A stretch of 64,000 bases of DNA from Zygnema cylindricum. Its lineage: Eukaryota; Streptophyta; Zygnematophyceae; Zygnematales; Zygnemataceae. Positions 1-17,271 of this stretch are shown here, piece by piece; the first letter of the stretch is position 1; every line of letters begins with the position of its first letter. Below the pieces are notes generated by a model. That model searched no databases, was not told the DNA's origin, and saw nothing but the letters and a program-made list of their open reading frames with translations. Location of the stretch: positions 1 through 64,000 of the forward strand of contig JBBHKE010000444.1 in assembly GCA_037447655.1 (NCBI GenBank), written 5' to 3'. The position numbers and the translations under genes were made by a program.

Positions 1-33
<33 letters not shown>

Positions 34-229
34 GGGGGGGGGGGGGGGGGGGGGGGGGGTTTGAAAAAAATTGTAAAATTTTCATTTTCGATATATCGTC
101 GATACGATATATCGGCGATATATCGCGATAATTTGAAATTCGATATATCGAAGCGATATATCGAATATCGGGTACATGAAATTCGATATATATCGAATAT
201 CGGCAATGGGTCCTCGATACCCAACACTA
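1..229. mobile_element. hAT-like foldback MITE, one arm (family hAT-1, C/G apex)
   Basis: The window opens with 31 C followed by 29 G, the apex of a foldback element, then an AT-rich arm full of CGATATATCG palindromes. It ends with CGATACCCAACACTA at 229, the reverse complement of the terminal repeat TAGTGTTGGGTATCG seen in the complete copies at 30326-30690 and 41449-41840. The other arm lies outside the window. The arm matches the left arm of the 41449 copy in inverted orientation. Assignment to hAT rests on the 8-bp target duplications of the two complete copies. Confidence 0.8.
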
Positions 230-1090
230 AAAATAACCAACATAAATTACGTAACTGTCATTAAGTTCTATTTAACCATAATAGCCCATTACTAATAAAT
301 AAATTAATCGTAAGCGCACACCTGAAAGTCAAGCAATCGTAAGCGTACACTTGTCTGCAAATACGACACATAAAGACACACAAATTAAACTTTCGATACC
401 CTCATTGATCACGTAAAATATACCTATTTTAATCGACACTAAATCATTATTTCTAATAAGACAAAATATTGATGTTTCAAATATTTACACCGACGCATCC
501 ACAAATCCGCGTCATAAGTGACAATTTGCTTAGTCACTTGTCGACAATACCACGTAGTGAACCGACATCGAATATGTACGGTCCACTTAATAATACGTCA
601 TCAAAAATAATGTGATCCCTTAAAAATATCGGCGGACACTGTCCGCCCTCCACGTGTAGCTCGAACCACTGCCGAAATTAAACCGTACTATCCAAATCCT
701 GTCCGTATGAAACCATGTACTTCGTCGTAAATCTCACGTGCCAAATTAAAAGTACACCTGTCAAATACGACGCTCCGTACCGGTGGCGTCCCATTTAATA
801 AATGTTGTTTGTCGCATTATGTTTCATATGGCCGGCGTACTTTTTCAAACACTTCAAATATTTCAAATCGGATCGCGAAGCGATCCGCCGTCCATTTCTG
901 TTTCGCATTCGGTATTTTTTTCGTACGCTTTTTCGCGTCACTCAATTTGTACTTTACGTCACTTTAAATTCATTCGTACAATTACTCCCCCAATCGGCAA
1001 ATCTTTTCAAGCCTCCACAGTAATTCCAATAATTACGTGCGAACACAAATACGCGCACGTATGTACGAAATTGAATCTTCCTAAAAACAA
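230..1090. other. Intergenic DNA, nothing recognised
   Basis: No coding similarity, terminal repeat or RNA gene recognised. Open frames here are short and overlap in several frames without family resemblance. The tetramer GTAC is frequent, as in much of the window. Confidence 0.6.
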
Positions 1091-1440
1091 CAGTGAGGAG
1101 GGAAAGGCATAAGAATATAAGGAGAGAGAGGGATTCACGGATAGGGAGAAGCAGATTCAGAGGGAGAGAGGGGGAGCGGGAGATTGAGAGAGAAAGAGGC
1201 AAGGGCGGAGATGCAGAGGAGGAAGGCGAAAATGGAAGGGAATACAAATACAAATGGAGAACATATTAACAATTAAACCAACGAACACTGAGAAGGAGAG
1301 AGAGGGAGCGAAGAAAATAAATGGAGTGCAGCAGAGGTAGAGAGAGAGGAAAGGGGGGGGAGGGGGAGGTGGAGCACACCCATGCGGAGACAAGGAGGTG
1401 AGGAATATGGCGAAGGTGAGGGACACGCAAACCAGAAGAG
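1091..1440. repeat. Purine-rich (GA/GGA) low-complexity tract
   Basis: About 350 bases dominated by GAGAGA and GGGAG on the plus strand. Minus-strand open frames here read as Ser/Pro/Leu-rich artefacts of the polypyrimidine strand. Confidence 0.75.
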
Positions 1441-1540
1441 GGAACGTTATTCACCATAAAGTAAAAGAGATATGGAAGAACAGGGTGGCTGGATGAGGAA
1501 ATGGTAGGTTGATAAGGAAAAATCCATGGATGAAATGTGG

Positions 1541-1586
1541 AGCAGGCGGCGAAGCGTTCGCCTGCTTCGCGCCGCCTTCGCCTGCT
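1541..1586. repeat. GCGAAGC inverted-repeat cluster
   Basis: GCGGCGAAGC, TTCGCCTGC, TTCGCGCCGCC and TTCGCCTGC follow each other and pair in several hairpin registers. It is a GC-rich island in AT-rich DNA. No neighbouring gene explains it. Confidence 0.5.
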
Positions 1587-1589
1587 TCG

Positions 1590-2079
1590 CGGTGAACAAA
1601 ATGAAATGTATTTCAAGATGACGAGGTTCAAATCCCACCAAAAAACGTTTGGTTGTGATTCGCCAAGAACGAATCCATTTTTTTATGGACTGTCCGCATT
1701 TGGCGTTTCCTCTCCCCAAATATCACCAACGCCAAACGCTATTGTTTTATTCTAAGAAATCCGAATAACAACCTTAATTTAGGCTTTTTTGGCACATCAA
1801 CCCCGTATTAACATAAACGTTTACTTTATTTTGGGTTCGACACCATATTACAATGGACATTTATACTAAATGGGACCATCTTCACCTTAATACAATAAAG
1901 TTTTACGCTTAATGAACCATAACCATAAAATAGCATCAATAGTAATTATAAGTGCTTACAAGGAACCTACTCGGTGTTGAAATTGTATATATCAAAGTTA
2001 CAGTTAAACGTCGGCGTAACATTGCATTCAGTTACATTCATTTACTGAAAAAATGACTTTCCACAGGCGAACAAAGGCG
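1590..2079. other. Intergenic DNA, nothing recognised
   Basis: AT-rich sequence with no convincing reading frame, repeat terminus or RNA gene. Confidence 0.5.
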
Positions 2080-2433
2080 AATATGTTTGACGTTCACACT
2101 TTTGACCATGCGGTTGTTGGTCAAATATGTGTGAACGTAATTTTTTAGGACCCGGATTCAACCCCTTTTAAGACCGCACATTCTCATGCGTCTGCGGCTA
2201 TTAAACATAATGAATTGTACCTTTTTACTTAAATAGGTAAAATTATATACAGTCTGGTACTGACTGTACACCACATTAATTAAACAATGACGTACTTCCG
2301 TATTGTACGGTACCTGAAAATTAACCCTAAATTCAATACAAAAAAATAGAATGAACTACGGTAATGAAGAATAATTTTTTTAAAAAACAGGACGGAATTA
2401 GTGTACACAATGCAAATAACGATTGGCGGTGTA
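2080..2433. mobile_element. TA-MITE, 540-bp subtype, left end missing
   Basis: The right end (AACGATTGGCGGTGTA, ending 2433) and the interior (GTGTGAACGT, ATTCTCATGCGTC, GACGGAATTAG) match the complete copy at 5938-6477. No left terminal repeat was found, so this copy is truncated. Confidence 0.65.
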
Positions 2434-2640
2434 CTGTACTGTGGTCTTGTTCTTGTACATATGGATGGTACAGTAGAAATGTCTCGTACATTTGTCAATG
2501 AAAGTTACAGTACAGTTCACACTTCAGTACTGTGTTGTACTTGAGCCAATGAAAGGTACAAAACATTTCGTACAAGTACATTTTTCTGTTGACGCCATCA
2601 CTATTTTAAGCAGGGTGGACATCTTGTCAGCTTGCCATGG

Positions 2641-2853
2641 TACACCGTGAATCGCTATTAGCGTTTAGAAATAAATAGCGTTATGAAACAAATAGCGTTA
2701 TTAACGCTATTTGAGAATTTGGGGGTTTTGAAGGAAATCATCTATTCTAATTTGTTATTTAAAGGGTTTTTTTTTTATTCTATTTGAGAATTTGGGTAAA
2801 AAAACGGGGTACTGCAATTAGAGTCATTGACTCTAATAGCGATTCACGGTGTA
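2641..2853. mobile_element. TA-MITE (about 210 bp)
   Basis: The terminal repeat CACCGTGAATCGCTATTAG is perfectly inverted at both ends and both ends are flanked by TA. The interior is T-rich and non-coding. Short non-autonomous DNA transposon of the window's commonest family; the TA duplication is demonstrated by the empty site described for the copy at 4533-5080. Confidence 0.85.
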
Positions 2854-2886
2854 GCTTCTTCACAGCTTCTAGCACCTTGTTGTTAG

Positions 2887-3088
2887 TACACCGTGAATCG
2901 TTATTAGACTAAAGAAATTATTAGTGTCAAAAATTAATTAGTGTCATTGATGCTAATTTAGTGCCGAAGACGTGGCAGATTATGGTCCACGTCATTATAT
3001 AGTATAATTTATTCCATGTAAGGTATCAATGTCAAAATTTTAGGGCGCCGATATAGAGTACATAAGTCTAATAACGATTCACGGTGTA
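2887..3088. mobile_element. TA-MITE (200-bp subtype)
   Basis: Perfect inverted ends CACCGTGAATCGTTATTAG, flanked by TA. The interior (GTGGCAGATTATGGTCCACG, GGCGCCGATATAGAG) is the reverse complement of the copy at 6481-6681, so the two insertions are in opposite orientation. Confidence 0.85.
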
Positions 3089-3173
3089 GTTTTTTTTTTT
3101 TTGTCCTTGAAGCACAAGCAGATATAGTACTGCTCTCGTGCCAAAATTTGATGTAGAGTTTATTAGCTGTAAT

Positions 3174-3434
3174 GTAGTTATTAGCTTTTTCCATACTGTT
3201 ATTTGCAGCAGTCTGTAGCAATCACTTCCTTCGTGACAGTTTGTCTTTTAGAGTATTCATTTTCTTTGTTTTTTTGCTATATAGGGCCTGATGAGTGTAA
3301 ACAACAATTATACTGTATTTTAGTGTCGAGTTAATTAGTTGTTTTGTAGTTATTAGCTTTTTCCAAACTGTTATTTGCAACAGTCTGTAGAAGTCATTTC
3401 CATCCTAACATTTTGTCTTTTAGAGTAATCATTT
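3174..3434. repeat. Two direct copies of about 89 bp, 172 bp apart
   Basis: 3174-3262 and 3346-3434 share GTAGTTATTAGCTTTTTCCA, TGTTATTTGCA, CAGTCTGTAG and TTTGTCTTTTAGAGTA. They lie just upstream of the F-box relic at 3632. A related motif (GCAGCAGTCACTTCCTTCC) occurs at about 27725 upstream of the longer F-box-like pseudogene, so this is probably duplicated promoter-proximal sequence of that gene family. Confidence 0.55.
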
Positions 3435-3631
3435 ACCGTGTTTTTTTCTGTTTTTCTTATTTCAATACACCTATAACTGCAGGATCGAACGAAAAAGGTT
3501 TTTTTGTAGAGATTTTTTTTGTCGCAGTTAGGTTATTTCAAGTTGTTATTTTGTCGAGTTTTGTTTGATTAGGTAAATTTTTTGTGCATCTTTTGTAACT
3601 TTCACTTGTCAGCTATTTCTATTTTTTCTCT

Positions 3632-3904
3632 ATGGAAAGAACATTTTGGGACCTTGTACCTGCTCCGATATTGTACGATATCCTCCTCTGATCTTCTCAA
3701 GATGGTCAGCTTCGCAACTCATCCTCCTAAAAAACCCTTGTCGTGTAAAAAAGATTTGACAATTTTCAATATACGATCTTATCTTACGTGGTATCACTCA
3801 TTTCCGAGCATGTGGCTTGCAGATCCTGTGCCCCAAAAAAAGAACATCGTTCAAAATGTAGCATCCTGTAATGTTGGCCGGCCGTACAATTACAGAAAAT
3901 CTTG
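3632..3904 (+). pseudogene. F-box-like gene fragment (relic)
   Basis: From the ATG at 3632 the reading is MERTFWDLVPAPILYDILL, then TGA at 3689. This aligns with the start of the longer pseudogene at 28826 (MEGTFWNLVPTPILSDILF), and nucleotide similarity continues through TCTTCTCAAGATGGTCAGCTT before frame and similarity are lost. The 5' flank also resembles the one at 28740-28825. It is a 5' fragment of the same F-box-like family, dead because of the stop and lack of continuation. Confidence 0.6.
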
Positions 3905-3924
3905 AAAGAAAGCCACCCTTAACA

Positions 3925-4040
3925 CCAAAATTAGAATACACCATTTTTTTGAAAAATTTCAAATTACTAATTAGCATTAATAAAGATAATTTTCTCTCAC
4001 CACTAATTAAAATTTGACACTAATAACGATTTGCGGTGTA
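3925..4040. mobile_element. TA-MITE right-end fragment
   Basis: Ends with AATAACGATTTGCGGTGTA at 4040, the family's right terminal repeat. The interior resembles the end of the 540-bp subtype. No matching left end. Confidence 0.5.
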
Positions 4041-4243
4041 GTGGTTCACTCGAAAAGGTTCGTTACGGTTTAACGATGTACGGGAGATGAAATCCTTTCA
4101 CGCGACATTGGTTATATACTTTACGACAAAGTGGATGCAAATCCACCAAAAGTCGTAAGAAAATCTTTGCCGTAAAGAAGAAAGTCATTGACCTTCGTTG
4201 GAAGGGATTTTTGTAGTGTTGTGTAGTAATGTTGGGCGAGGGC

Positions 4244-5354
4244 CAGAGGTCTCAAAAGTCAAAACATTACATAAACGAAACCGACCGTTTTTTTTTTTCA
4301 AAATCTGAGTTACCGACGCCCGACCGAGTTATGTCACGTTAAAAAACTATTAATCGTCAACCGACCGGCGTTTACGAAAATAAAAGTTTACCCAACCTCA
4401 ATTTCTCGCGATTAACCGTACCCACCCGTAACCTAAAAATTACAAAATAAAATCTTAGTTATTCACGACTTATGAATAAGCCAATAATTACGATTTGTCA
4501 CGTTCCCTAAGATTTGCGAAATAAAGTGCTACTACACCGCCAATCGTTATTAGCGCTGTGTAGGCTAATTCCGTCCCGCTTTTTTTTTTTTTTTTTATTC
4601 TCCATTAGTGTAGCTCATTCTATTTTTTTCTTTATTCTATTTAGGGTTATTTTAAGTACGTTGTCTCTTAAATAGAGTGGTGTACGGTCAGTGTCAAACC
4701 GTACATAAATGTACCTTTTTAAGTTAAAAAAGTACAATAAATTAGTTTTAGTAACCGCGGACGCATGAGAATGTGCGTTCTAAAAAGGAAAAAAAACCAT
4801 GTCGTAAAAAATCCCGCTCGCACATATTCGTCCGACAGCCGCGTTTCGACCGTGTGAATGTACGATTTGTGTACGATTTGTCATATTTTGTACGGAGACC
4901 TATATTAGTGTAAGCATGTTTGCGACCGACATTTTTTTTTTCAAAGATCCAAATTACCATAACCAAACAATTAGAATGTATGATTTTTTCCAAAAATTTC
5001 AAATTCTTAAATAGCGTACACCACGGTAATTATTTTTATACGCTAAAAAAACTTACACGCTAATAACGATTGGCGGTGTACCGTGTCAGATTTGCAACGC
5101 TAATCATGATGTCACGTACATCCACGATACCAAAGAGTACCAAGTACAATAATGTTGGATTGTATGGACAGTACAAAATCTTCAATTTTTTTCGTTTTCT
5201 GCTTGACCAACCGAAACCGACTTTTTTTTTCTGGTGAATCAACCGATTGCGACCGCCCGGCCCCCAAAATTTGGCAACCGAATCCGTTCCGGATCCGGCG
5301 CGGGCGATCGGTTAACGGTCGGTCACGGTTTCGGTTGACCGTTTGCAACCTCTG
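4244..5354. mobile_element. hAT-like MITE (family hAT-3, CAGAGGT ends), interrupted by a TA-MITE
   Basis: Starts CAGAGGTCTCAAAAG and ends TTTGCAACCTCTG. The sequence on either side of the TA-MITE at 4533-5080 aligns with an uninterrupted relative at 37685-38280 (shared CAAAATCTGAG, GGACAGTACAAAAT, CCGAATCCGTTCCGGATCCG). hAT assignment comes from the CAGAG terminus and the 7-of-8-bp target duplication of the other copy. No clear duplication flanks this copy. Confidence 0.7.
4533..5080. mobile_element. TA-MITE (540-bp subtype) with readable empty site
   Basis: Ends are CACCGCCAATCGTTATTAG and its exact inverse. It splits the hAT-3 element. In the relative at 37685-38280 the junction reads GTTACTACCGTGTCAG; here it reads GCTACTA, then the element, then TACCGTGTCAG. 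A single TA in the empty site has become two, which shows a TA target-site duplication and places the element with Tc1/mariner (Stowaway-like) MITEs. Confidence 0.88.
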
Positions 5355-5462
5355 ATCGGCGATAACAACGGTGTCGATATATCGTGACAATATATCGATT
5401 ATCACCAAGCCAAAAAATTTCATATCGATTATCGGCAAAACCCTGCCGATACACAACACCAC
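5355..5462. mobile_element. hAT-2 MITE remnant
   Basis: Contains CGATATATCG-type palindromes and ends CTGCCGATACACAACACCA, close to the inverse of the hAT-2 terminal repeat TAGTGTTGTGTATCGGCA. No left end identified. Confidence 0.45.
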
Positions 5463-5937
5463 TGATTAGGCGAATGGATAATAAATCTGCCACGTATTCT
5501 CACACTAAATTAGTGTGTCGTCTTATAATTTCGTATTAACACCAGCATATCTACGCTAATAATGATGGACAGCGTACTGATCTTGCATAGTGTATCGCTA
5601 TTAGCGTTATTGCTTTTTTCAACCCCGCAGTGTAAAAATGTTTTTCTGGCTGCACTTTCACTTTCGTTAGATAATTAACTTGACGGTTGTGATGGAATGT
5701 TGAAATTCTTTACTTCCCGATTTAAGTGTCTCCAAGTGAATTTCGGAACACGTGTCTTACAGCGGTCGATTAAATGGCGAAACAAAAATTAACCCATAAC
5801 ATCGGTTAGCTCGTTTATTCTTCAATATCGGACGGTCAGGAATTCTTCCGAATAATTAGAGGTCAATAAGGTGCACTGAACAGCACTATACAGCCGACAT
5901 TTGTTTTACCTGTCCAGTTTTTTGGTCTTCTTTCAGC
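5463..5937. other. Intergenic DNA with TA-MITE scraps
   Basis: AACTAAAT/ACGCTAATAATGATGG and TGTATCGCTATTAGCG near 5550-5610 resemble TA-MITE termini but do not form a complete element. No gene seen. Confidence 0.45.
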
Positions 5938-6477
5938 TACACCGCCAATCGTTATTAGCGTGTAAGTTTTTTTAGCGTATAAAAATAATTACAGTGGTGT
6001 ACGCTATTTAAGAATTTGAAAATTTTGGAAAAAATCATACATTCTAATCGTTTGATTATGGTAGTTTGGATCTTTGAAAAAAAAATGTCGGTCGCAAACA
6101 TGCTTACACTAATATAGGTCTTCGTACGAAATCTGACAAATCGTACACAAATCATACGTTCACACGGTCGAAATGCGGCTGTCGGACGAATATGTGCGAG
6201 CGGGATTTTTTACGACCTGGTTTTTTATCATTTTTAGAACACACATTCTCATGCGTCCGCAGTTACTAGATCTAATTTATTGTACTTTTTAACTTAAAAA
6301 GGTACATTTATGTACGGTCAGACGCTGACCGTACACCACTCTATTTAAGAAACATCGTACTGAAAATAACCCTAAATAGAATAAAGAAAAAAATAGAATG
6401 AACTACACTAATGGAGAATAAAAAAAAAAAGCGGGACGGAATTAGCGTACACAACGCTAATAACGATTGGCGGTGTA
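5938..6477. mobile_element. TA-MITE (540-bp subtype), inverted relative to 4533-5080
   Basis: Inverted ends CACCGCCAATCGTTATTAG. The interior is the reverse complement of the 4533-5080 copy (for example CGGTCGCAAACATGC here, GCATGTTTGCGACCG there). First of three MITEs separated by only three bases. Confidence 0.88.
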
Positions 6478-6480
6478 CAG

Positions 6481-6681
6481 TGCACCGTGAATCGTTATTA
6501 GCCTTATGTACTCTATATCGGCACCTCAAAATTTTGATATTGATACCTTAAATATAATAAACTACACTATTTAAGAACGTGGACTAATCTGCCACGTCTC
6601 CTATAACTAAATTAGAATGAATGACACTAATGTTTTCTTTACACTAATAATTTCTATACTCTAATAACGATTCAAGGTGTA
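6481..6681. mobile_element. TA-MITE (200-bp subtype)
   Basis: Left end TGCACCGTGAATCGTTATTAG, right end AACGATTCAAGGTGTA. The first TA has become TG and the right repeat carries small changes, so it is older than its neighbours. Interior matches 2887-3088 in reverse. Confidence 0.8.
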
Positions 6682-6684
6682 CAG

Positions 6685-6884
6685 TACACCGCCAATCGCT
6701 ATTAGAGTATATAACGTCAATTCGGTGCCCTTTAAAAAAAAAAAAAACCTGAAATAAAATTTATAACGCTATTTAAGTACGTGGACCATAATCTGCCACG
6801 TCTCAGGTACTAAATTAGAATCGATAACGCTAATTGTTTTCTGACGCTATTTAATCATTGGCTCTAATAGCGATTGGCGGTGTA
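6685..6884. mobile_element. TA-MITE (200-bp subtype), 187 bp upstream of the MYST start codon
   Basis: Perfect inverted ends CACCGCCAATCGCTATTAG with flanking TA. It lies in the proximal upstream region of the acetyltransferase gene, so it may contribute promoter or 5' UTR sequence; no specific regulatory site is visible. Confidence 0.88.
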
Positions 6885-7070
6885 CTGTACAGTTTATCAC
6901 TCAAATTTATGATTTAATATTGTAAAGCACTTCTCTTCTGCATTGCTTCGTGCACACCCTTTTCTGAACAGTCAACTTTTTGGCAAATCCTTTGCTGTAG
7001 TTTATCATATTTCCTCTCAAATGATTTCACCTTCACCTTGGTGGTCAGTAAATCTGAGATCTTTCTTTCA

Positions 7071-14186
<7,116 letters not shown>

Positions 14187-14402
14187 GAGAGGTTGAGGGA
14201 GGTTGAGGGAGATCGAGGGAGGTCAAGGGAGGTGAAAGGAGAGGAAGGAGAGGTGGTAGGCTGAGGGAGAGGAGGGAGGCAGAGAGAAGAGGGAGACAGA
14301 GTGAGAAGGGTGGCAAGGAGGAGGGAGGCAGAGAGAGGGAGGCAAAGCGAGTAGGGAGGCAAAGAGAGCAGGGAGGCGGAGGGAGTGGAGGGAGAGGAGG
14401 TA
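14187..14402 (+). repeat. GGGAGGYNGAGGGAG purine-rich 3' flank of the MYST gene
   Basis: Directly after the TGA stop comes about 200 bases of imperfect GAGGGAGGTTGAGGGAGG units, probably 3' UTR. The end of the transcript is not certain. Confidence 0.7.
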
Positions 14403-15545
14403 TCTGCTATGTACATAATGGACTTATATTTGCATTAAACTTGTGTATAGGAGTGGGCTCTGTCCACGGTAATAATGTAAAAGTTTTGCAACCTAGTTTT
14501 TTGGCAAATTTTTGCCCTGTTGTCACTTTATTATGGACGGTCAGTTCTATGTGGATTGGGTTTTTTAAAGTTTTGTTTGTTTGTTAGTCTGACCGATGTT
14601 GACTTTCTATCCAATAGTAGTATTTCTTTTACCATAGCACCTTTTGGTACATTTAGGTTTTAGAGGTTTTACGCCAAATCATTGGTAGTGTTGTGAATCA
14701 AGGAATCCACGCTACTACAAGGTTGTGATGTTACTACAAGGTTGTAGAGGAATAGTAAAAATTTGAATAGTAGTTTCATTTTTAGCAAGAAAAAATGTGT
14801 AGTAGAAGAAGATAACAGGAAGTTCATAGGTTTTCTGTACTTCGGTTACATAGAAAGATTTGTGTATGGTCGATTCCAAAATACAGGTTGGAGGAAAAGA
14901 ATTGTTTTTTTTTACCTCTGTCTTTTTGAGTTTTGTCTTTCCCTTTTCTATGTTCTTGTTTGGCGGTTGCGAATATGTCATGTTGTACATTGCTCGTCGC
15001 ATTTAGTGGAAAACATAGTTTGAAAATGTGGTATTTATTAAACCGCAGTAAAATACTGATTCTATAAAACTAGCAACAATTGTGTATAACAAGAATAGAA
15101 TGGGCCACCAAAATTCTGCGAGGAATCGGTTCTATTTGGGTTGCGGAGAACTACCTATGAAGCTATCCAATTGCGGAGTGCTACTTTTGAAGCTATTTAA
15201 TTAAAGAGCCCGACATTTTTTTCACGATGTGTGGAGGACTATTTAGTGCGCAGAATTTATGTCAGCTGCCGCCGACTTCTAGAACCTCCTTGAGGCGCTT
15301 CCTACGGTTGACACGTGGGCTCGACGTCACTCTTGTTCGGGACTGAGTGCTCGGGCTTTGCTCGTTGCCACTCCAGTATTTGCCTCACTTCGCTTATCTT
15401 CTCAGCAATTTTCTTCTGTGCTCCACTTACGTCTCGGCTTGCCGCACCCCTCCCTCTTGGGCAAGCCTTGTTGAGTTAGTGGCCAATCTATCGTTTAGTA
15501 GGGCGTCCATTTGCTCCCTTGTTCACGCGGTGGGGAGCGTACTAC
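14403..15545. other. Intergenic DNA, nothing recognised
   Basis: No gene or repeat terminus identified. Direct pairs such as CTACTACAAGGTTGT and TTACTACAAGGTTGT (about 14712-14745) are minor. Confidence 0.5.
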
Positions 15546-15906
15546 AACACATGATACGGTTCAAGATGCAATCGCTTCAGTGGGTAGTGAAGCAGGACAC
15601 ACAGTGAAGCGTGAGGTGTTGCATATCCTCTCGCCACATTCCCAATCTTGGGGTATAAGTGGCCCTCGCGTGGATCTTGTGTTTTTGCAAAGGCGCAAAG
15701 AGAACAATGAGGGAAGTAGTTCTCACTAACCCTGCGGGATCCCACGTTTCTACGCGTGGGCATTACATTCTGGTGTTGCGGCTTGGGATGCAGCGGCCTT
15801 TAAAGGACGCGATTACGCTCAGTGAAACCCAACTGACAACTTTATACCATTTGCTTTGGAGATATTTGAGACCTTCGACAACTTCATATGTGATTGCGGT
15901 CGCCGG
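15546..15906 (+). pseudogene. LINE-like/reverse-transposon C-terminal domain relic, copy 1
   Basis: Reads HDTVQDAIASVGSEAGHTVK, then REVLHIL...SGPRVDLVF, then in another frame DAAAFKGRDYAQ, a stop, NPTDNFIPFALEIFETF and CDCGRR. The same order (HDTI.., REVSHI, V-D-I-like strand, ..KERDYA, FIPMAVEIFG, CARRA) occurs at 25624-26000. From memory this resembles the C-terminal region of RT-bearing proteins widespread in plants and algae, with a possible PD-(D/E)XK nuclease-like fold. Broken by at least one frameshift and one stop; no RT domain is present upstream. Confidence 0.5.
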
Positions 15907-16839
15907 TCATTTTAAGTTAGAGGACCTAATAGCCCTTCCTCAACTCTCATGGCAGCATACCGCAAACGTATCTCTATCGCCCTTCAATGTTCTCAAGCAT
16001 CGGCCCTCATTTGACAAAGCCCGATGGTGAATGATGGTCGTGGATTGAGAGATTTACCTCCACCCCACCCGGTGCACATGATATTTGCCGTTCCGACCTC
16101 TAGTGTGGACTTGTATTAACTTTTGCGCCGACGACCCATTTTGTCCTTTGGAGTTCGTGTATAACGTGGTTTATAATGCTCTTGTAGTTTGGTTTTGGTA
16201 TTTGTATTTTTTTTTCTTGCTTTCTATGTCTTACTTTTAATGTTGGATAGCTTTTGAAGTTTGTGTTCGTACTTTTGGGTTTCCTTACTGTAGCCTTTAA
16301 CGGTAATGAAGTTTTCCGTTTCAATCAAGTTTTGTACTTGGATGGTTTAACCATCACGGTTTTGATGATAAAATCTTATTTACAATACAAAGTAGGTTCA
16401 CTAAGTTACAATTACATGGGAACACGCCCTTATTTGTGCCAACGAAAGGTACAAAACATAGTACTCTACTTTTGCCAATGAAAGGAATAGTTTGTACTAG
16501 TGTTGATGAAAGGCAGCTCGGAAATAGTGTACAGAAGAATACAAAGAATTTGGATGGTTATTTACCGGTAATTCATGGTGTATAGTGTAATTTCATAGCA
16601 ATATTGCTTATTGATGTACTGACTGATGTCTTGATTATCTGCTGGCCAAAAATGGTACATATTGAATATCGACAAGAGGCTCGCAATACACACCAAAAAA
16701 AATAAAATCAATGAAAAACCCCTACGCGCGGACGTAAATTAAGATTTGAAAAAGCGTACGTAAATGTGAGAATTGTACGTGCGTACTATGTCATTGTACA
16801 AACTTTGTTGTAATGTTTTAAAACCAAAAATTTAATGTT
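15907..16839. other. Intergenic DNA, nothing recognised
   Basis: No gene found. GTAC-containing words cluster at 16745-16800. Short frames lack family resemblance. Confidence 0.5.
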
Positions 16840-17204
16840 GTTGATCGGGAAAATTTGTATTGTGATATGATCGATACTCAATATGAGAGGGCCCGATATA
16901 TCACTCCGGACTAGCAAATATGATCGTTGTATATTGGGTGGGAGGTGGGGGCTCAATACAGCTTTAGTACGGAAAAAATATAGGGAAAATCATACGAGAG
17001 GGGAGGAGGGGCTTTTATAAATTTTTAGGCAACCCAACGTATGGAGGTATTGCGATCGTAGGCGAACAAATAACTCAGAACAATATATCGCAATTTTACT
17101 TCAATTCTAGCTTCCTTGATATACTTAGGCGATATGTCGATTATCGGTAGGTAAAAAAAGACAAATATGGAGTATCGGCAAGAGGCTCCCGATACACAAC
17201 AATA
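16840..17204. mobile_element. hAT-2 MITE remnant
   Basis: Contains CGATATGTCGATTATCGG-type palindromes and ends CTCCCGATACACAACAATA at 17204, a diverged inverse of TAGTGTTGTGTATCGG. It abuts the next hAT-2 copy with only the 8 bases CAAAAATC between. Left boundary uncertain. Confidence 0.45.
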
Positions 17205-17271
17205 CAAAAATCTAGTGTTATGTATTGACAAGGTTTTGTCGATAACCGATATGTCCCTTTTTTGGCTTACT

